Origin: Formosa sp. Hel1_31_208 | GTDB lineage: Bacteria; Bacteroidota; Bacteroidia; Flavobacteriales; Flavobacteriaceae | DNA: 64,000 bases | Reading direction: 5' to 3' | NCBI RefSeq assembly: GCF_900104785.1 | Contig: NZ_LT629733.1 | Span: 2,016,501 to 2,080,500, forward strand | Shown: positions 1 through 8,266 of the stretch, one piece after another | Layout: every line of letters begins with the position of its first letter | Numbering within the stretch: the stretch's first letter is position 1 | The notes under the pieces: generated by a model | Seen by the model: the letters and a program-made list of their open reading frames with translations, nothing else | Told to the model about the DNA's origin: nothing | The model's database searches: none | Program-made: the position numbers and the translations under genes

Positions 1-98
1 GTTGCTGTTTCGGCTGAATCTGCAAAATAACGTTGTTCCTGCTGCCCACATGATGTTAATAATACTATGGCTAGACTGTAATATATTAGAGTTTTCAT
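1..98 (-). CDS. Lipoprotein, 5' end only (cut by window edge)
   Basis: Reading the minus strand from an ATG at 98 gives 32 codons that run off the window. The visible part is a lipoprotein signal: a short positive start (MKTL), a hydrophobic core, then a lipobox LLTSC with Cys at residue 17, followed by a polar GQQEQRYF stretch. It is therefore a membrane-anchored lipoprotein. The mature domain is outside the window, so no function can be given. It lies 15 bases downstream of the secreted protein at 114-878 and may share its transcript. Confidence 0.7.
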   Translation of the reverse strand, partial: MKTLIYYSLAIVLLTSCGQQEQRYFADSAETA

Positions 99-113
99 TG
101 TTTTTAGTGTTTA

Positions 114-878
114 TTAGTTAGAAGCTGGTAAATAACTTAAATCAGGTCTCATATTTCCTTCCACCTGATCATATTTACTGGCAAGTTTTATAACTTCGTA
201 AAGCGCCGCTTGACCTTCATCTCCCATAAGCTCGTTGTTTGATTTACCGCCTTGTGCAATTGCCATAGCGTCGGTTCCTGAGATAGCAACCATAAAATAG
301 CTCTCGTCGTCACCAAAACCACTATGATATACTTCATAACCGTTTTTAATATTCTTTGATTTGAACATTTCTTTCACACCCGCCATTGCCTTATTCATCG
401 CAGCACTGTTACGAGGTGCATAATATAAGAAGTGGTATTCACGATAGTTTTTACCTTCTGTAGAGTAACCTTCAGGCATATAAGATAAATCATCTAAACG
501 ATGTACGATGTTGTCATGATGGTTATCATAGCAATCATCCATTTTAGAGAACATGGCTGCAAATTTCTCTTCACCTACTTTTTCATATAGGTCAGCCATC
601 GGATTTTTGTCAAGGTCAGCCATGCTTGAAATTGGAGACACATAAACATACCTTCCGTCTTCAATGCTGAGTGTTGTGTAATAGCCATCTTTGATCTGAT
701 GTTTTTCCATAAGATCTCTCATTTCTTTTGCAACTTCTTCATACTGTTGCATTTTATCAAATTTTACATGATCAGTATGAACAACAAACATAGTTGGTGC
801 TTTGTCTTGCGCCATAGCGAAGTTCATAAATAGTAGTAGGGTAAGAAAGGGCAAAAATTGAAATTTCAACGTTTTCAT
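114..878 (-). CDS. Secreted protein with two tandem dimeric alpha/beta-barrel-like halves
   Basis: This 254-residue protein has a signal peptide (MKTLKFQFLPFLTLLLFMNFAMA, cleavage near residue 23). The mature part looks like an internal duplication. Residues about 28-130 and 145-248 each begin with an F-x-x-x-x-x-x-P/A-x-x-x-x-x-M pattern and each ends in a 'LDDLSYMPE' or 'RPDLSYLPA' segment. The two halves resemble stress-responsive or ABM-type dimeric alpha/beta barrels. I do not recognise a specific enzyme. It probably acts in the periplasm or is anchored outside. A 228-base AT-rich gap separates it from rsmD upstream, so it likely has its own promoter. Confidence 0.7.
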   Translation of the reverse strand: MKTLKFQFLPFLTLLLFMNFAMAQDKAPTMFVVHTDHVKFDKMQQYEEVAKEMRDLMEKHQIKDGYYTTLSIEDGRYVYVSPISSMADLDKNPMADLYEKVGEEKFAAMFSKMDDCYDNHHDNIVHRLDDLSYMPEGYSTEGKNYREYHFLYYAPRNSAAMNKAMAGVKEMFKSKNIKNGYEVYHSGFGDDESYFMVAISGTDAMAIAQGGKSNNELMGDEGQAALYEVIKLASKYDQVEGNMRPDLSYLPASN

Positions 879-1106
879 AATGATTGGTTTTAAGTTAATA
901 TGTTGATTGCTAAATAGCCAAACTCAAACCATAATCATTTCATAGGTTGTCAAAATGAGGTATAATTCTTAAAAAAAGTAGATATAAAGATTCTAGGTAA
1001 TAAACTGTGGAGTTAGTGAAAGATAAAAAAAAAATGTTAACAAACCAATTCTTACAATTAGAAATGGAAATATAATGTATTGAATTTATGGTAATTATGC
1101 CTCCCT

Positions 1107-1640
1107 TTAGTTAAAGAAACTGAAGACATTTCCACGATAAATTTTAGAATGCGAATACCTGCTAATCTCAGATAAGTTCGTGTGTTTTGAATGTTCAATA
1201 ATTAATAATCCTTCTGGTAAAAGTATATCGTTATTAAAAACAAGTTCCGGCAGTTTAGAGAATAATTCTACAGAGAAATCATAAGGCGGATCAGCAAAAA
1301 TGATATCATATTTATGTTGAGTATTTTCCAGAAATTTGAATACATCACTCTTTATGGTAATAATATTCATATCAAATTGTTTTGATGTTTCAGAAATAAA
1401 CTTAATACAAGCATAATGGCTGTCAACTGCCGTAATATCTTCTGTGCCTCTCGAGGCGAATTCATAACTAATATTTCCTGTACCGGAAAAAAGATCTAGA
1501 ACATCAATCTCATCAAAGAAATAGCTATTATTAAGAATGTTAAATAAGGATTCCTTAGCCATATCAGTGGTTGGTCTGACCGGTAATTTTTTAGGAGCTG
1601 TGATTCGTCGTCCTTTATATTGTCCTGAGATAATTCGCAT
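1107..1640 (-). CDS. rsmD: 16S rRNA (guanine966-N2)-methyltransferase RsmD
   Basis: RsmD methylates N2 of G966 in 16S rRNA using S-adenosylmethionine. At 177 residues it has the family's usual length. Visible landmarks are the N-terminal MRIISGQYKGRRI segment, the VRPTTDMAKESLFN motif at about 21-35, the SAM-binding loop DLFSGTGN (49-56), and the catalytic ADPPYDF (116-122), the N2-methyltransferase version of (N/D)PPY. Its ATG overlaps the TAA of the upstream DUF3822 gene by one base (TAATG), so the two are translationally coupled. RsmD next to DUF3822 is a common Bacteroidota arrangement. Confidence 0.95.
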   Translation of the reverse strand: MRIISGQYKGRRITAPKKLPVRPTTDMAKESLFNILNNSYFFDEIDVLDLFSGTGNISYEFASRGTEDITAVDSHYACIKFISETSKQFDMNIITIKSDVFKFLENTQHKYDIIFADPPYDFSVELFSKLPELVFNNDILLPEGLLIIEHSKHTNLSEISRYSHSKIYRGNVFSFFN

Positions 1641-2503
1641 TAGTTAAAACTGTTCAGTAAGATGAAATTATTATGTGCATTATGCTTTTTAATTGAATCA
1701 ACAAAACCGTAATTATATGTTGGTTCTAGAATTGCGACATTTCTAATATATTTATAAACGATTTGATAGAGTTCATAGTCTTCCTCAATTAGACCGCTTA
1801 GCTCAGTTACTATAGTTTCAGGATTAAGTTTTAATTGCTCAATAGTAAATAAAATATAATAGATAAAATCTTCTTTGGTTGAATACTCAAATGTATTATA
1901 ACAGATGAGTTGTCCATTCTTGACGCATATAATTTCAAAACTTGAGGTATTGACGTTGATGTGCATGCGCTCTTGAGTACTTTCATTGACGGATTGCAAC
2001 AATGTTTCAATAAGTATAGTAGACGCATGCTTGTATTCAAAACTACCGTAAGTTTCGAAAAGATAATTATTGATATTCACAAGTGGGACATATACATTAG
2101 CACTGTCGTTGAGGACTAAAGTGTCGTAACTGATGTAATCTGTTTTTAGAATTTTCGCATTAAATTTTAGATAATCAGCTAAATTATTTTCATTAAACAA
2201 AGCATTTGGCACTAAACAAGAAAGCTCATTTTGATAGATGCAAGTGACTGAATCAAAGGTTTCATTGAGTTCAGATTGTGATGTAATGAAAGCCGTTAGT
2301 TTATTCAGCAATTCATAAGGCGTAGCCTTCTTTTCAAGACGGATATGCTTTAAAAATTCTATAGTGTGCTTAGAGCGATTAAGAATACAAAAAGAAAGTC
2401 CACTCAATTGAATTTGAATGGACAGTGCTTTTATACTATTTTGTTTCAAAAGTTTAGTCTTTACTAAGGTTTTTAGGCCAGTTACCTTTTGTGTAAGGTT
2501 CAT
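1640..2503 (-). CDS. DUF3822 family protein
   Basis: This protein of up to 287 residues matches the Bacteroidota family DUF3822, with the 'LSIQIQLSGLSFCI' opening typical of it. It has no signal peptide or membrane segment. The alternation of two lobes (a strand-rich N-terminal half to about 165, then 'INVNTSSFEIICVKNGQLI' near 180-200) resembles the actin/PilM ASKHA fold; this is my inference, not a motif-level proof. The ATG at 2503 makes a 50-base overlap with the preceding gene. A TTG at 2449, four bases past that gene's stop, would begin just before the conserved region and may be the true start. Downstream coupling to rsmD is by TAATG. Confidence 0.8.
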   Translation of the reverse strand: MNLTQKVTGLKTLVKTKLLKQNSIKALSIQIQLSGLSFCILNRSKHTIEFLKHIRLEKKATPYELLNKLTAFITSQSELNETFDSVTCIYQNELSCLVPNALFNENNLADYLKFNAKILKTDYISYDTLVLNDSANVYVPLVNINNYLFETYGSFEYKHASTILIETLLQSVNESTQERMHINVNTSSFEIICVKNGQLICYNTFEYSTKEDFIYYILFTIEQLKLNPETIVTELSGLIEEDYELYQIVYKYIRNVAILEPTYNYGFVDSIKKHNAHNNFILLNSFN

Positions 2504-3185
2504 CCATTGATCCTACTTTTAACGTTGGACCATTAACTTCATCTACAGAAACAACTTCCTTTTCTTTAGCAACCAAATTTTCATCTTGATCAAAAAGAAT
2601 AATGGCTTTATCTACAGATGCTTCAAAAACAGGGATATTATTATCTGCAAGTCTTCCAGCTTTAAGAATGAATTTAGCCCCTGGTTGTCCAACAGGTAAA
2701 TTCATCATCGTTTTGTAGCGCGTATCTGCACCAAAAAGAGAATCTCTTACAGGAACAAACCCTAATGTATCTATAACCACAATATCTCTTGTAGTTTCTA
2801 CACCGCCAAAGCGACGTGTTAATTCTTCGTCAATAATTGTTGAATCCTTACGCTGTGTAATTGTAAATTCGGCAGTATCAATAAATTTAATAAGGTCGTC
2901 GAAGTTTCCATTAAATTCTCCAGTAACTGTTCTATGTGCCAACTCCGCATCTCTAATGTCTTTTAATTTTGAAATAACACTGTCATACCTCTCATTTTTT
3001 AGCTTATTGAACTTTATCTCTCCATACACAGACATAAAAGTAATGTAACCTAGAAACACAATTAAAGCCCACAATACTAGATTTAGTATCGGTTTTAATT
3101 TCTTAGGGACGAATTTGTCGATTAACCAAACAATACCTACAGTAAGTAAAATAAGGCCTACAACTACAAGAATCACATTTAACAT
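2454..3185 (-). CDS. Conserved flavobacterial membrane protein of unknown function
   Basis: The protein has 243 residues. Two hydrophobic helices lie at about 4-22 and 32-53, separated by a positive turn (KFVPKKLK). A soluble C-terminal part of about 185 residues follows, containing 'ISKLKDIRDAELAHRTVTG', a pattern found in type IV pilin-like or periplasmic sensor modules. I do not recognise a catalytic motif. It is the first gene of a unit with DUF3822 and rsmD, and a TAGATTTG promoter core precedes it. It probably sits in the inner membrane with the long tail on one face, likely periplasmic. Confidence 0.7.
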   Translation of the reverse strand: MLNVILVVVGLILLTVGIVWLIDKFVPKKLKPILNLVLWALIVFLGYITFMSVYGEIKFNKLKNERYDSVISKLKDIRDAELAHRTVTGEFNGNFDDLIKFIDTAEFTITQRKDSTIIDEELTRRFGGVETTRDIVVIDTLGFVPVRDSLFGADTRYKTMMNLPVGQPGAKFILKAGRLADNNIPVFEASVDKAIILFDQDENLVAKEKEVVSVDEVNGPTLKVGSMDEPYTKGNWPKNLSKD

Positions 3186-3219
3186 AGTTAGTTTTTTTAT
3201 TTTTTATTAAGGAGTTACG

Positions 3220-3227
3220 CAAATCTA
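3220..3227 (-). promoter_or_regulatory. Putative -7 promoter element (TAGATTTG)
   Basis: On the minus strand this matches the Bacteroidota TAnnTTTG core 35 bases before the membrane-protein gene at 2454-3185. No clear TTG -33 element lies at the expected distance. Confidence 0.4.
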
Positions 3228-3310
3228 CAATTTTTTTTTGTTCGTTAAAACATTGTAGATAAAAAACAATCAAAGGTGAAAGATATAAAATTACTTTTAA
3301 ATTCAACAAC

Positions 3311-3318
3311 TAATTTTG
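3311..3318 (+). promoter_or_regulatory. Putative -7 promoter element (TAATTTTG)
   Basis: TAATTTTG matches the TAnnTTTG core upstream of the RecD-like helicase gene. It would give a leader of about 65 bases. The divergent intergenic region 3186-3389 holds this and the opposite-strand element at 3220-3227. Confidence 0.35.
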
Positions 3319-3389
3319 TAAGCAAATCCCTTTATTTGCTAGAGCATTAAATCTTATCTTGCGTTATTAATTGTATTTCAATTATATAA

Positions 3390-4817
3390 ATGATAGTATC
3401 AGAATTTTATAAATTACTCATTAGTAAATTTCCATTCGAACCTACAAACAAGCAGCTTGTCGCTTTAGAGCAATTGGCTCAATTCGTATATGATGATACA
3501 CCTAATGCATTGTATCTGTTAAAAGGATTTGCAGGGACTGGAAAAACGAGCATTATAGGGACTTTAGTTTCTAACTTATGGGAAACAAAAAAAAGTGCAG
3601 TATTAATGGCGCCAACGGGAAGAGCAGCAAAGGTTATTTCAAATTATTCTAAAAAAGAGGCGTTTACTATTCATAAAAAAATATACTTTCCTAAAAAAGA
3701 TAAAGGAGGTGGAATCAAATTTGTATTGCAACCAAATAAACATCGAAATACCATCTTTATTGTCGATGAAGCTTCAATGATTCCAGATATCCCTTCAGAT
3801 TCAAAAAACTTTGAAAGCACATCCCTATTGGATGACTTAATACAATATGTTTATTCTGGACATAAATGTAAGCTATTGCTTATTGGTGATAAAGCACAAT
3901 TACCACCTATAAAATCTGAACTGTCACCTGCGTTAGATGCAGAACAATTGGATCTTATTTATAATAAACGTGTAACTGCAATAGAACTTGATGAAGTTGT
4001 GAGGCAAGGTCAAGAATCGGGCATATTAAGTAATGCCACACGCATTAGAGAAGTTCTAGATAATGAGTTTTATGAGTCATTTCAATTCAATTTAAATGGT
4101 TTTAAAGACATAATTAGACTTATTGATGGACAAGAAGTTATGGATGCTATCAATGATTCTTATAGTGAGCATGGTCATGAAGAAACCGCTATAATAGTAA
4201 GAAGTAATAAAAGAGCAAATCTTTATAATCAACAAATAAGAAACCGAATCCTCTTCAATGAAAACGAACTTACTGTTGGTGACTTTTTGATGGTGGTAAA
4301 AAACAATTACTTCTGGATTAAACCTACCACTGAAGCTGGTTTTATCGCTAATGGTGATATCATACAAGTTTTAGAGATATTTTCGATTACATCACTATAT
4401 GGTTTCCGCTTTGCGGAAGTTAAGGTTCAAATGGTAGATTACCCTAAAATGCGACCTTTTGAAACTGTATTATTGTTAGATACGATTACTGCAGAAACCC
4501 CGTCATTAACTTACGACGACAGCAATAGACTTTATCAGGAAGTGCAAAAAGATTACGAAGACGAAACATCCAACTATAGAAAATTTTTAAAAATAAAAGG
4601 CAATAAACATTTTAACGCACTTCAGGTCAAATTCTCCTATGCGATAACTTGTCATAAGTCGCAAGGAGGTCAATGGAACACTATTTTTGTTGAACAGCCT
4701 TACCTGCCAAATGGAGTAGATAAGGATTATATGAGGTGGTTATACACAGCGGTTACAAGAGCTCAAGATAAATTGTATCTTATTGGATTTAAAGACGAAT
4801 TCTTTGAAGAATACTAA
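3390..4817 (+). CDS. RecD-like superfamily 1 DNA helicase / ATP-dependent exodeoxyribonuclease-like protein
   Basis: This is a 475-residue SF1 helicase of the AAA_30 plus UvrD_C_2 type. Visible motifs are Walker A GFAGTGKTS (46-54), motif Ia 'MAPTGRAA' (73-80), Walker B IVDEAS (124-129), motif III 'LLIGDKAQLPP' (about 167-177), and the C-terminal motif V/VI region 'YAITCHKSQGGQW' and 'LYTAVTRAQDKLYLIG'. It is shorter than RecD2 and lacks an obvious N-terminal extension. A role in DNA repair or recombination is expected from the family. It is transcribed divergently from the rsmD group and is followed by kdsB after a 98-base gap holding its own promoter core. Confidence 0.88.
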   Translation: MIVSEFYKLLISKFPFEPTNKQLVALEQLAQFVYDDTPNALYLLKGFAGTGKTSIIGTLVSNLWETKKSAVLMAPTGRAAKVISNYSKKEAFTIHKKIYFPKKDKGGGIKFVLQPNKHRNTIFIVDEASMIPDIPSDSKNFESTSLLDDLIQYVYSGHKCKLLLIGDKAQLPPIKSELSPALDAEQLDLIYNKRVTAIELDEVVRQGQESGILSNATRIREVLDNEFYESFQFNLNGFKDIIRLIDGQEVMDAINDSYSEHGHEETAIIVRSNKRANLYNQQIRNRILFNENELTVGDFLMVVKNNYFWIKPTTEAGFIANGDIIQVLEIFSITSLYGFRFAEVKVQMVDYPKMRPFETVLLLDTITAETPSLTYDDSNRLYQEVQKDYEDETSNYRKFLKIKGNKHFNALQVKFSYAITCHKSQGGQWNTIFVEQPYLPNGVDKDYMRWLYTAVTRAQDKLYLIGFKDEFFEEY

Positions 4818-4885
4818 TACATCAATAGCTTTTAGTGCGCCTGAAATTCTCGTCACAATTACCACGATATTCCTTTAAAAAGTTT

Positions 4886-4893
4886 TATTTTTG
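4886..4893 (+). promoter_or_regulatory. Putative -7 promoter element (TATTTTTG) for kdsB
   Basis: TATTTTTG lies 23 bases before the kdsB ATG and fits TAnnTTTG. A -33 TTG is not evident. Confidence 0.45.
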
Positions 4894-4915
4894 AGATTCA
4901 AGTTATTTTGATCAA

Positions 4916-5644
4916 ATGAAGATAATTTCAATGATTCCTGCACGTTATAGTGCATCCCGTTTTCCGGGCAAACTCATGCAAAATCTCGCGGGTAAATCGG
5001 TGATTCTTAGGACTTATGAAGCCACCGTAGCCACTAAACTCTTTGATGAGGTCTACGTAGTTACTGATAGTGACATCATTTTTAATGAGATTACTTCAAA
5101 TGGCGGAAAAGCTATAATGAGTAAAAAAGAACATGAATCTGGAAGTGACCGTATTGCCGAAGCAGTTGAAAATCTTGATGTCGATATCGTTGTTAATGTG
5201 CAAGGTGATGAGCCTTTTACCGAACGCGAAAGTTTAGAAAAAGTTTTGCATGTGTTTAAAGACGATTCTAAAAAGGAAATTGATCTAGCTTCATTAATGG
5301 TAGAGATCCATGACTGGGATGAAATAAGTAACCCAAATACAGTAAAAGTAATTGTTGATCAAGATAATTTTGCTTTATATTTTTCTAGAAGCCCCATACC
5401 ATATCCTAGAGATAAAGAGGCTGGAGCTCGGTATTTCAAACATAAAGGCATTTATGCGTTTAGAAAAGAGGCACTGCTAGATTTTTATAAGTTGCCAATG
5501 CAATTTATTGAAGCGACAGAAAAGATTGAATGCATACGTTACTTAGAATATGGGAAACGTATCAAAATGGTTGAAACCCATATAGAAGGTGTTGAAATTG
5601 ATACGCCTGAAGATCTAGAACGGGCAAAAAAACTCTGGAAATAA
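4916..5644 (+). CDS. kdsB: 3-deoxy-manno-octulosonate cytidylyltransferase KdsB
   Basis: KdsB activates Kdo with CTP to CMP-Kdo for the lipopolysaccharide inner core, in the cytoplasm. The 242-residue length is standard. Motifs are the nucleotide-binding [13 protein letters not shown] (7-19), [11 protein letters not shown] (about 73-83), the metal-binding [20 protein letters not shown], and the terminal '[13 protein letters not shown]'. The HAD phosphatase gene starts one base after its stop, and a KdnB-like oxidoreductase follows, so the cluster appears devoted to Kdo or a related sugar. Confidence 0.96.
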   Translation: MKIISMIPARYSASRFPGKLMQNLAGKSVILRTYEATVATKLFDEVYVVTDSDIIFNEITSNGGKAIMSKKEHESGSDRIAEAVENLDVDIVVNVQGDEPFTERESLEKVLHVFKDDSKKEIDLASLMVEIHDWDEISNPNTVKVIVDQDNFALYFSRSPIPYPRDKEAGARYFKHKGIYAFRKEALLDFYKLPMQFIEATEKIECIRYLEYGKRIKMVETHIEGVEIDTPEDLERAKKLWK

Positions 5645-5645
5645 A

Positions 5646-6350
5646 TTGAAGAAAGATTACGAACATATTAAAGTTATAGGTTTTGATGCAGATGATACAT
5701 TGTGGGTCAATGAGACCTATTTTCGAGATGCCGAATTAGAGTTTGCAAAATTATTGTCGTCTTATGAAACCGCTAATAAAATTGATCAAGAATTATTTAA
5801 AATGGAAATGAAAAACCTTTCGTTGTATGGCTATGGGATTAAAGGTTTTGTATTATCTATGGTTGAGATGGCTATTGAATTATCTGACCATACGATTTCT
5901 GTAGACACCGTGAGTAGAATTCTTGATTTAGGTAAAAATATGCTCAACAAACCTGTGGAACTTTTAGACGGCGTAGAAGACATTTTAAAAACACTTTCAA
6001 AGACACATCGCTTGATTTTAGTGACCAAAGGAGATTTGTTAGATCAGGAACGAAAATTAGAAAAGTCAGATTTGACCTCATATTTTCATCACATTGAAGT
6101 ATTGAGTGATAAGCAACCTGCAAATTATTCTAAATTATTAGATCATTTAGATATCAAACCTGCAGAGTTTTTGATGGTTGGGAATTCATTAAAATCAGAT
6201 ATTTTACCAATTGTTCAAATTGGTGCAAAAGCTATACATGTGCCTTTTCATACAACGTGGTTGCATGAACAGGTTCATGAAAATCAGACAAAACGATCAG
6301 ATTATAAGACAATATCAAGCTTAACAGAACTAAAAGACGTATTAGGCTAA
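5646..6350 (+). CDS. HAD superfamily hydrolase with a C1-type cap
   Basis: The 234-residue protein has HAD motif I GFDADDTLW (nucleophile Asp14 and Asp16), motif II 'ILVTKGD', and motif IV 'MVGNSLKSDI'. A helical cap lies between motifs I and II (about 20-100), unlike the capless KdsC, so it is probably not Kdo-8-phosphate phosphatase. It is closer to general phosphatases of the YjjG/PGP type. The reading frame opens with TTG one base after the kdsB stop, and no ATG lies near motif I, so TTG is the likely start with coupled translation. The substrate is unknown, perhaps a sugar phosphate. Confidence 0.82.
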   Translation: MKKDYEHIKVIGFDADDTLWVNETYFRDAELEFAKLLSSYETANKIDQELFKMEMKNLSLYGYGIKGFVLSMVEMAIELSDHTISVDTVSRILDLGKNMLNKPVELLDGVEDILKTLSKTHRLILVTKGDLLDQERKLEKSDLTSYFHHIEVLSDKQPANYSKLLDHLDIKPAEFLMVGNSLKSDILPIVQIGAKAIHVPFHTTWLHEQVHENQTKRSDYKTISSLTELKDVLG

Positions 6351-6428
6351 CAGTGGTGCATTAAAATACTAGTTTCTAAAAAGCGCTAACATAATTTAAA
6401 TAAGCAAAGATAAATCCAACTATGTTTT

Positions 6429-6436
6429 TATTTTTG
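6429..6436 (+). promoter_or_regulatory. Putative -7 promoter element (TATTTTTG)
   Basis: TATTTTTG lies 18 bases before the ATG of the KdnB-like dehydrogenase gene, suggesting separate transcription from kdsB and the HAD gene. Confidence 0.45.
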
Positions 6437-6453
6437 TATATGAAGACAAGTAA

Positions 6454-7536
6454 ATGAGTTATAAAAATTATCCAATGGTGTCCAGAGTTGTTTTTGGACG
6501 AGGCAGTTTTAATCAGTTAGGAGATATCCTAGCACCAAAACGGTTAAACATTAAAGCACCATTTATTTTTTTAGTCGATGATGTATTTAAGGGAGATCCA
6601 ATTATAAGTTCAAGATTACCGTTGGCTTATGACGATCAATTGCTTTATATATCTGCCAATAATGAGCCTAAAACGTCTCAAGTAGATGCGTTAGTGGAAA
6701 AAATAATTTTGTCTCATAAAGATAGGCCTTCAGGTGTTATTGGTATTGGCGGTGGCACTATATTAGATCTCGCTAAGGCGGTTTCAATTATGCTTACCAA
6801 TGAAGGTGAAGCTAAAGATTATCAAGGTTGGGATTTGGTAAAAACACCAGCCATTTATCATGTAGGTATTCCTACAATTTCTGGAACAGGCGCAGAAGTT
6901 TCACGAACTACCGTGCTTACAGGGCCTGATAAAAAATTAGGAATTAATTCAGACTTCACGCCATTTGATCAGGTGATTTTAGATCCTGAGCTAACCGTTG
7001 GTGTTCCAAAAGATCAATGGTTTTATACGGGAATGGATTGCTATATCCATTGTGTTGAATCACTCGACGGCACTTATCTCAACGCATTTAGTCAGAGTTA
7101 TGGCGAAAAAGCCTTAGAGTTATGTAAAGAAATTTTTACTCAAGACATACTTTCAGAAAAAGAAGCACAAGATAAATTGATGATGGCCTCTTGGCATGGT
7201 GGGATGAGTATAGCGTATTCACAGGTTGGAGTAGCTCACGCCATGAGCTATGGGTTGTCTTATCTTCTTGGAACTAAACATGGAATCGGAAATTGTATTG
7301 TTTTTGATCATCTTGAAGAATTTTACCCAGAAGGAGTCAAACTTTTCAAATCGATGAAAGAAAAACATAAAATTGAACTACCACAAGGGGTTTGTGCGAA
7401 TCTCCATGATGACGAATTTGATATTATGATTGACGTAGCTCTGGGGTTAGCACCTCTTTGGGAGAATGCCATAGGTAAAAATTGGCAACAAGTTATTACT
7501 AGAGAAAAGCTTAAAAACTTATATCAAAAGATGTAA
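6454..7536 (+). CDS. kdnB: Iron-containing alcohol dehydrogenase, KdnB-like (Kdo 8-oxidase family)
   Basis: This 360-residue group III metal-dependent dehydrogenase has the NAD-binding GIGGGT (97-102) and the four expected metal ligands: Asp195 and His199 in GMDCYIHCVESL, His262 in VAHAMSYGL and His276 in KHGIGN. From memory, the signature blocks VFGRGSF, QGWDL, GIPTISGTGAE, DQWFYTGMDCYIHC and EEFYPEGV closely follow Shewanella KdnB, which oxidises Kdo at C8 before transamination to 8-amino-Kdo. Position two genes after kdsB supports this role, since kdnB and kdsB are neighbours in Shewanella too. No DegT-type KdnA partner is in the window. The exact substrate is inferred. Confidence 0.82.
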   Translation: MSYKNYPMVSRVVFGRGSFNQLGDILAPKRLNIKAPFIFLVDDVFKGDPIISSRLPLAYDDQLLYISANNEPKTSQVDALVEKIILSHKDRPSGVIGIGGGTILDLAKAVSIMLTNEGEAKDYQGWDLVKTPAIYHVGIPTISGTGAEVSRTTVLTGPDKKLGINSDFTPFDQVILDPELTVGVPKDQWFYTGMDCYIHCVESLDGTYLNAFSQSYGEKALELCKEIFTQDILSEKEAQDKLMMASWHGGMSIAYSQVGVAHAMSYGLSYLLGTKHGIGNCIVFDHLEEFYPEGVKLFKSMKEKHKIELPQGVCANLHDDEFDIMIDVALGLAPLWENAIGKNWQQVITREKLKNLYQKM

Positions 7537-7537
7537 T

Positions 7538-8086
7538 ATGCGCTGGCTGGCTAAATTTATCTACTATACACTTTTAGGTTGGAAAATTACTGGAAACACT
7601 AATTTCTCAAAGGACGAACTCAAGAAGGCGGTTATCATTGCCGTACCTCATACAAGTTGGTATGATTTCTTAATCGGTATTTTACTTCGGAAAATTGTAA
7701 ATGTAAAAACTAATTTTGTTGGAAAAAAAGAATTGTTTCGTTGGCCTTTTGGTTGGTACTTTAGAGCGGTAGGGGGAGCGCCATTGGATAGAACTTCCGG
7801 GCAGAACAAAGTTGAGGCAATAGCTAAATTATTTGAGGGAAAAGATGAGTTTCGTTTAACTCTGGCTCCAGAGGGCACTAGGAAAAAGGTAAAAGAATGG
7901 CGAACAGGATTCTATTATATTGCCAAAGCTGCACAAGTTCCTATTATTATGTTTACTCTGGATTTTAAAAATAAACAAAATCACATTTCTGAACCCTTTT
8001 ATCCAACTGATGATGTTGAAGCCGACTTCAGGTATATGAAATCATTTTACAAAGATGTCGTTGGTAAAAAACCAGAATATTCATAA
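7538..8086 (+). CDS. PlsC-like 1-acylglycerol-3-phosphate acyltransferase
   Basis: The protein has 182 residues with the acyltransferase motif HTSWYD (His38, Asp43; HX4D) and the substrate-binding block APEGTRKK (110-117), plus 'GGAPLDRT' between them. The family transfers acyl groups to lysophosphatidate or similar acceptors at the inner membrane. It is short compared with PlsC (about 245), and N-terminal residues 5-16 are the only hydrophobic stretch. It starts one base after the KdnB-like stop, so the two are co-transcribed, suggesting an envelope-lipid role. Acceptor unknown. Confidence 0.82.
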   Translation: MRWLAKFIYYTLLGWKITGNTNFSKDELKKAVIIAVPHTSWYDFLIGILLRKIVNVKTNFVGKKELFRWPFGWYFRAVGGAPLDRTSGQNKVEAIAKLFEGKDEFRLTLAPEGTRKKVKEWRTGFYYIAKAAQVPIIMFTLDFKNKQNHISEPFYPTDDVEADFRYMKSFYKDVVGKKPEYS

Positions 8087-8226
8087 CCTACTTCTGACAT
8101 ATACTATTTATATGTTTTCGATATGGAATTAATTTGGCATACATTTTGACTATATAATAATGTGATCAAGTACTGAAACATAAAGTAAACAGTCAGTCCC
8201 TAAAAAGAAACAGTACAAGATGATAC

Positions 8227-8263
8227 AAAAGCTACTTGAGCCCTAAATAAGTAGCTTTTTTTT
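8227..8263. terminator. Bidirectional intrinsic terminator
   Basis: An 11-base stem (AAAAGCTACTT at 8227-8237 with AAGTAGCTTTT at 8249-8259) is followed by T residues on both strands. It lies between the convergent acyltransferase and NTF2-like genes. The preceding 140 bases (8087-8226) hold no gene I can support. Confidence 0.8.
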
Positions 8264-8266
8264 ATG

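Noticed and set aside
3103..3309. Minus-strand open frame of 68 codons overlapping the membrane protein gene and its promoter region
   Set aside because: It overlaps the real gene in another frame and crosses the divergent promoter; the Cys-rich look is not matched by any zinc-finger spacing.
5646..6350. HAD gene as kdsC (Kdo-8-phosphate phosphatase)
   Set aside because: It has a C1-type cap between motifs I and II and is longer than the capless KdsC.
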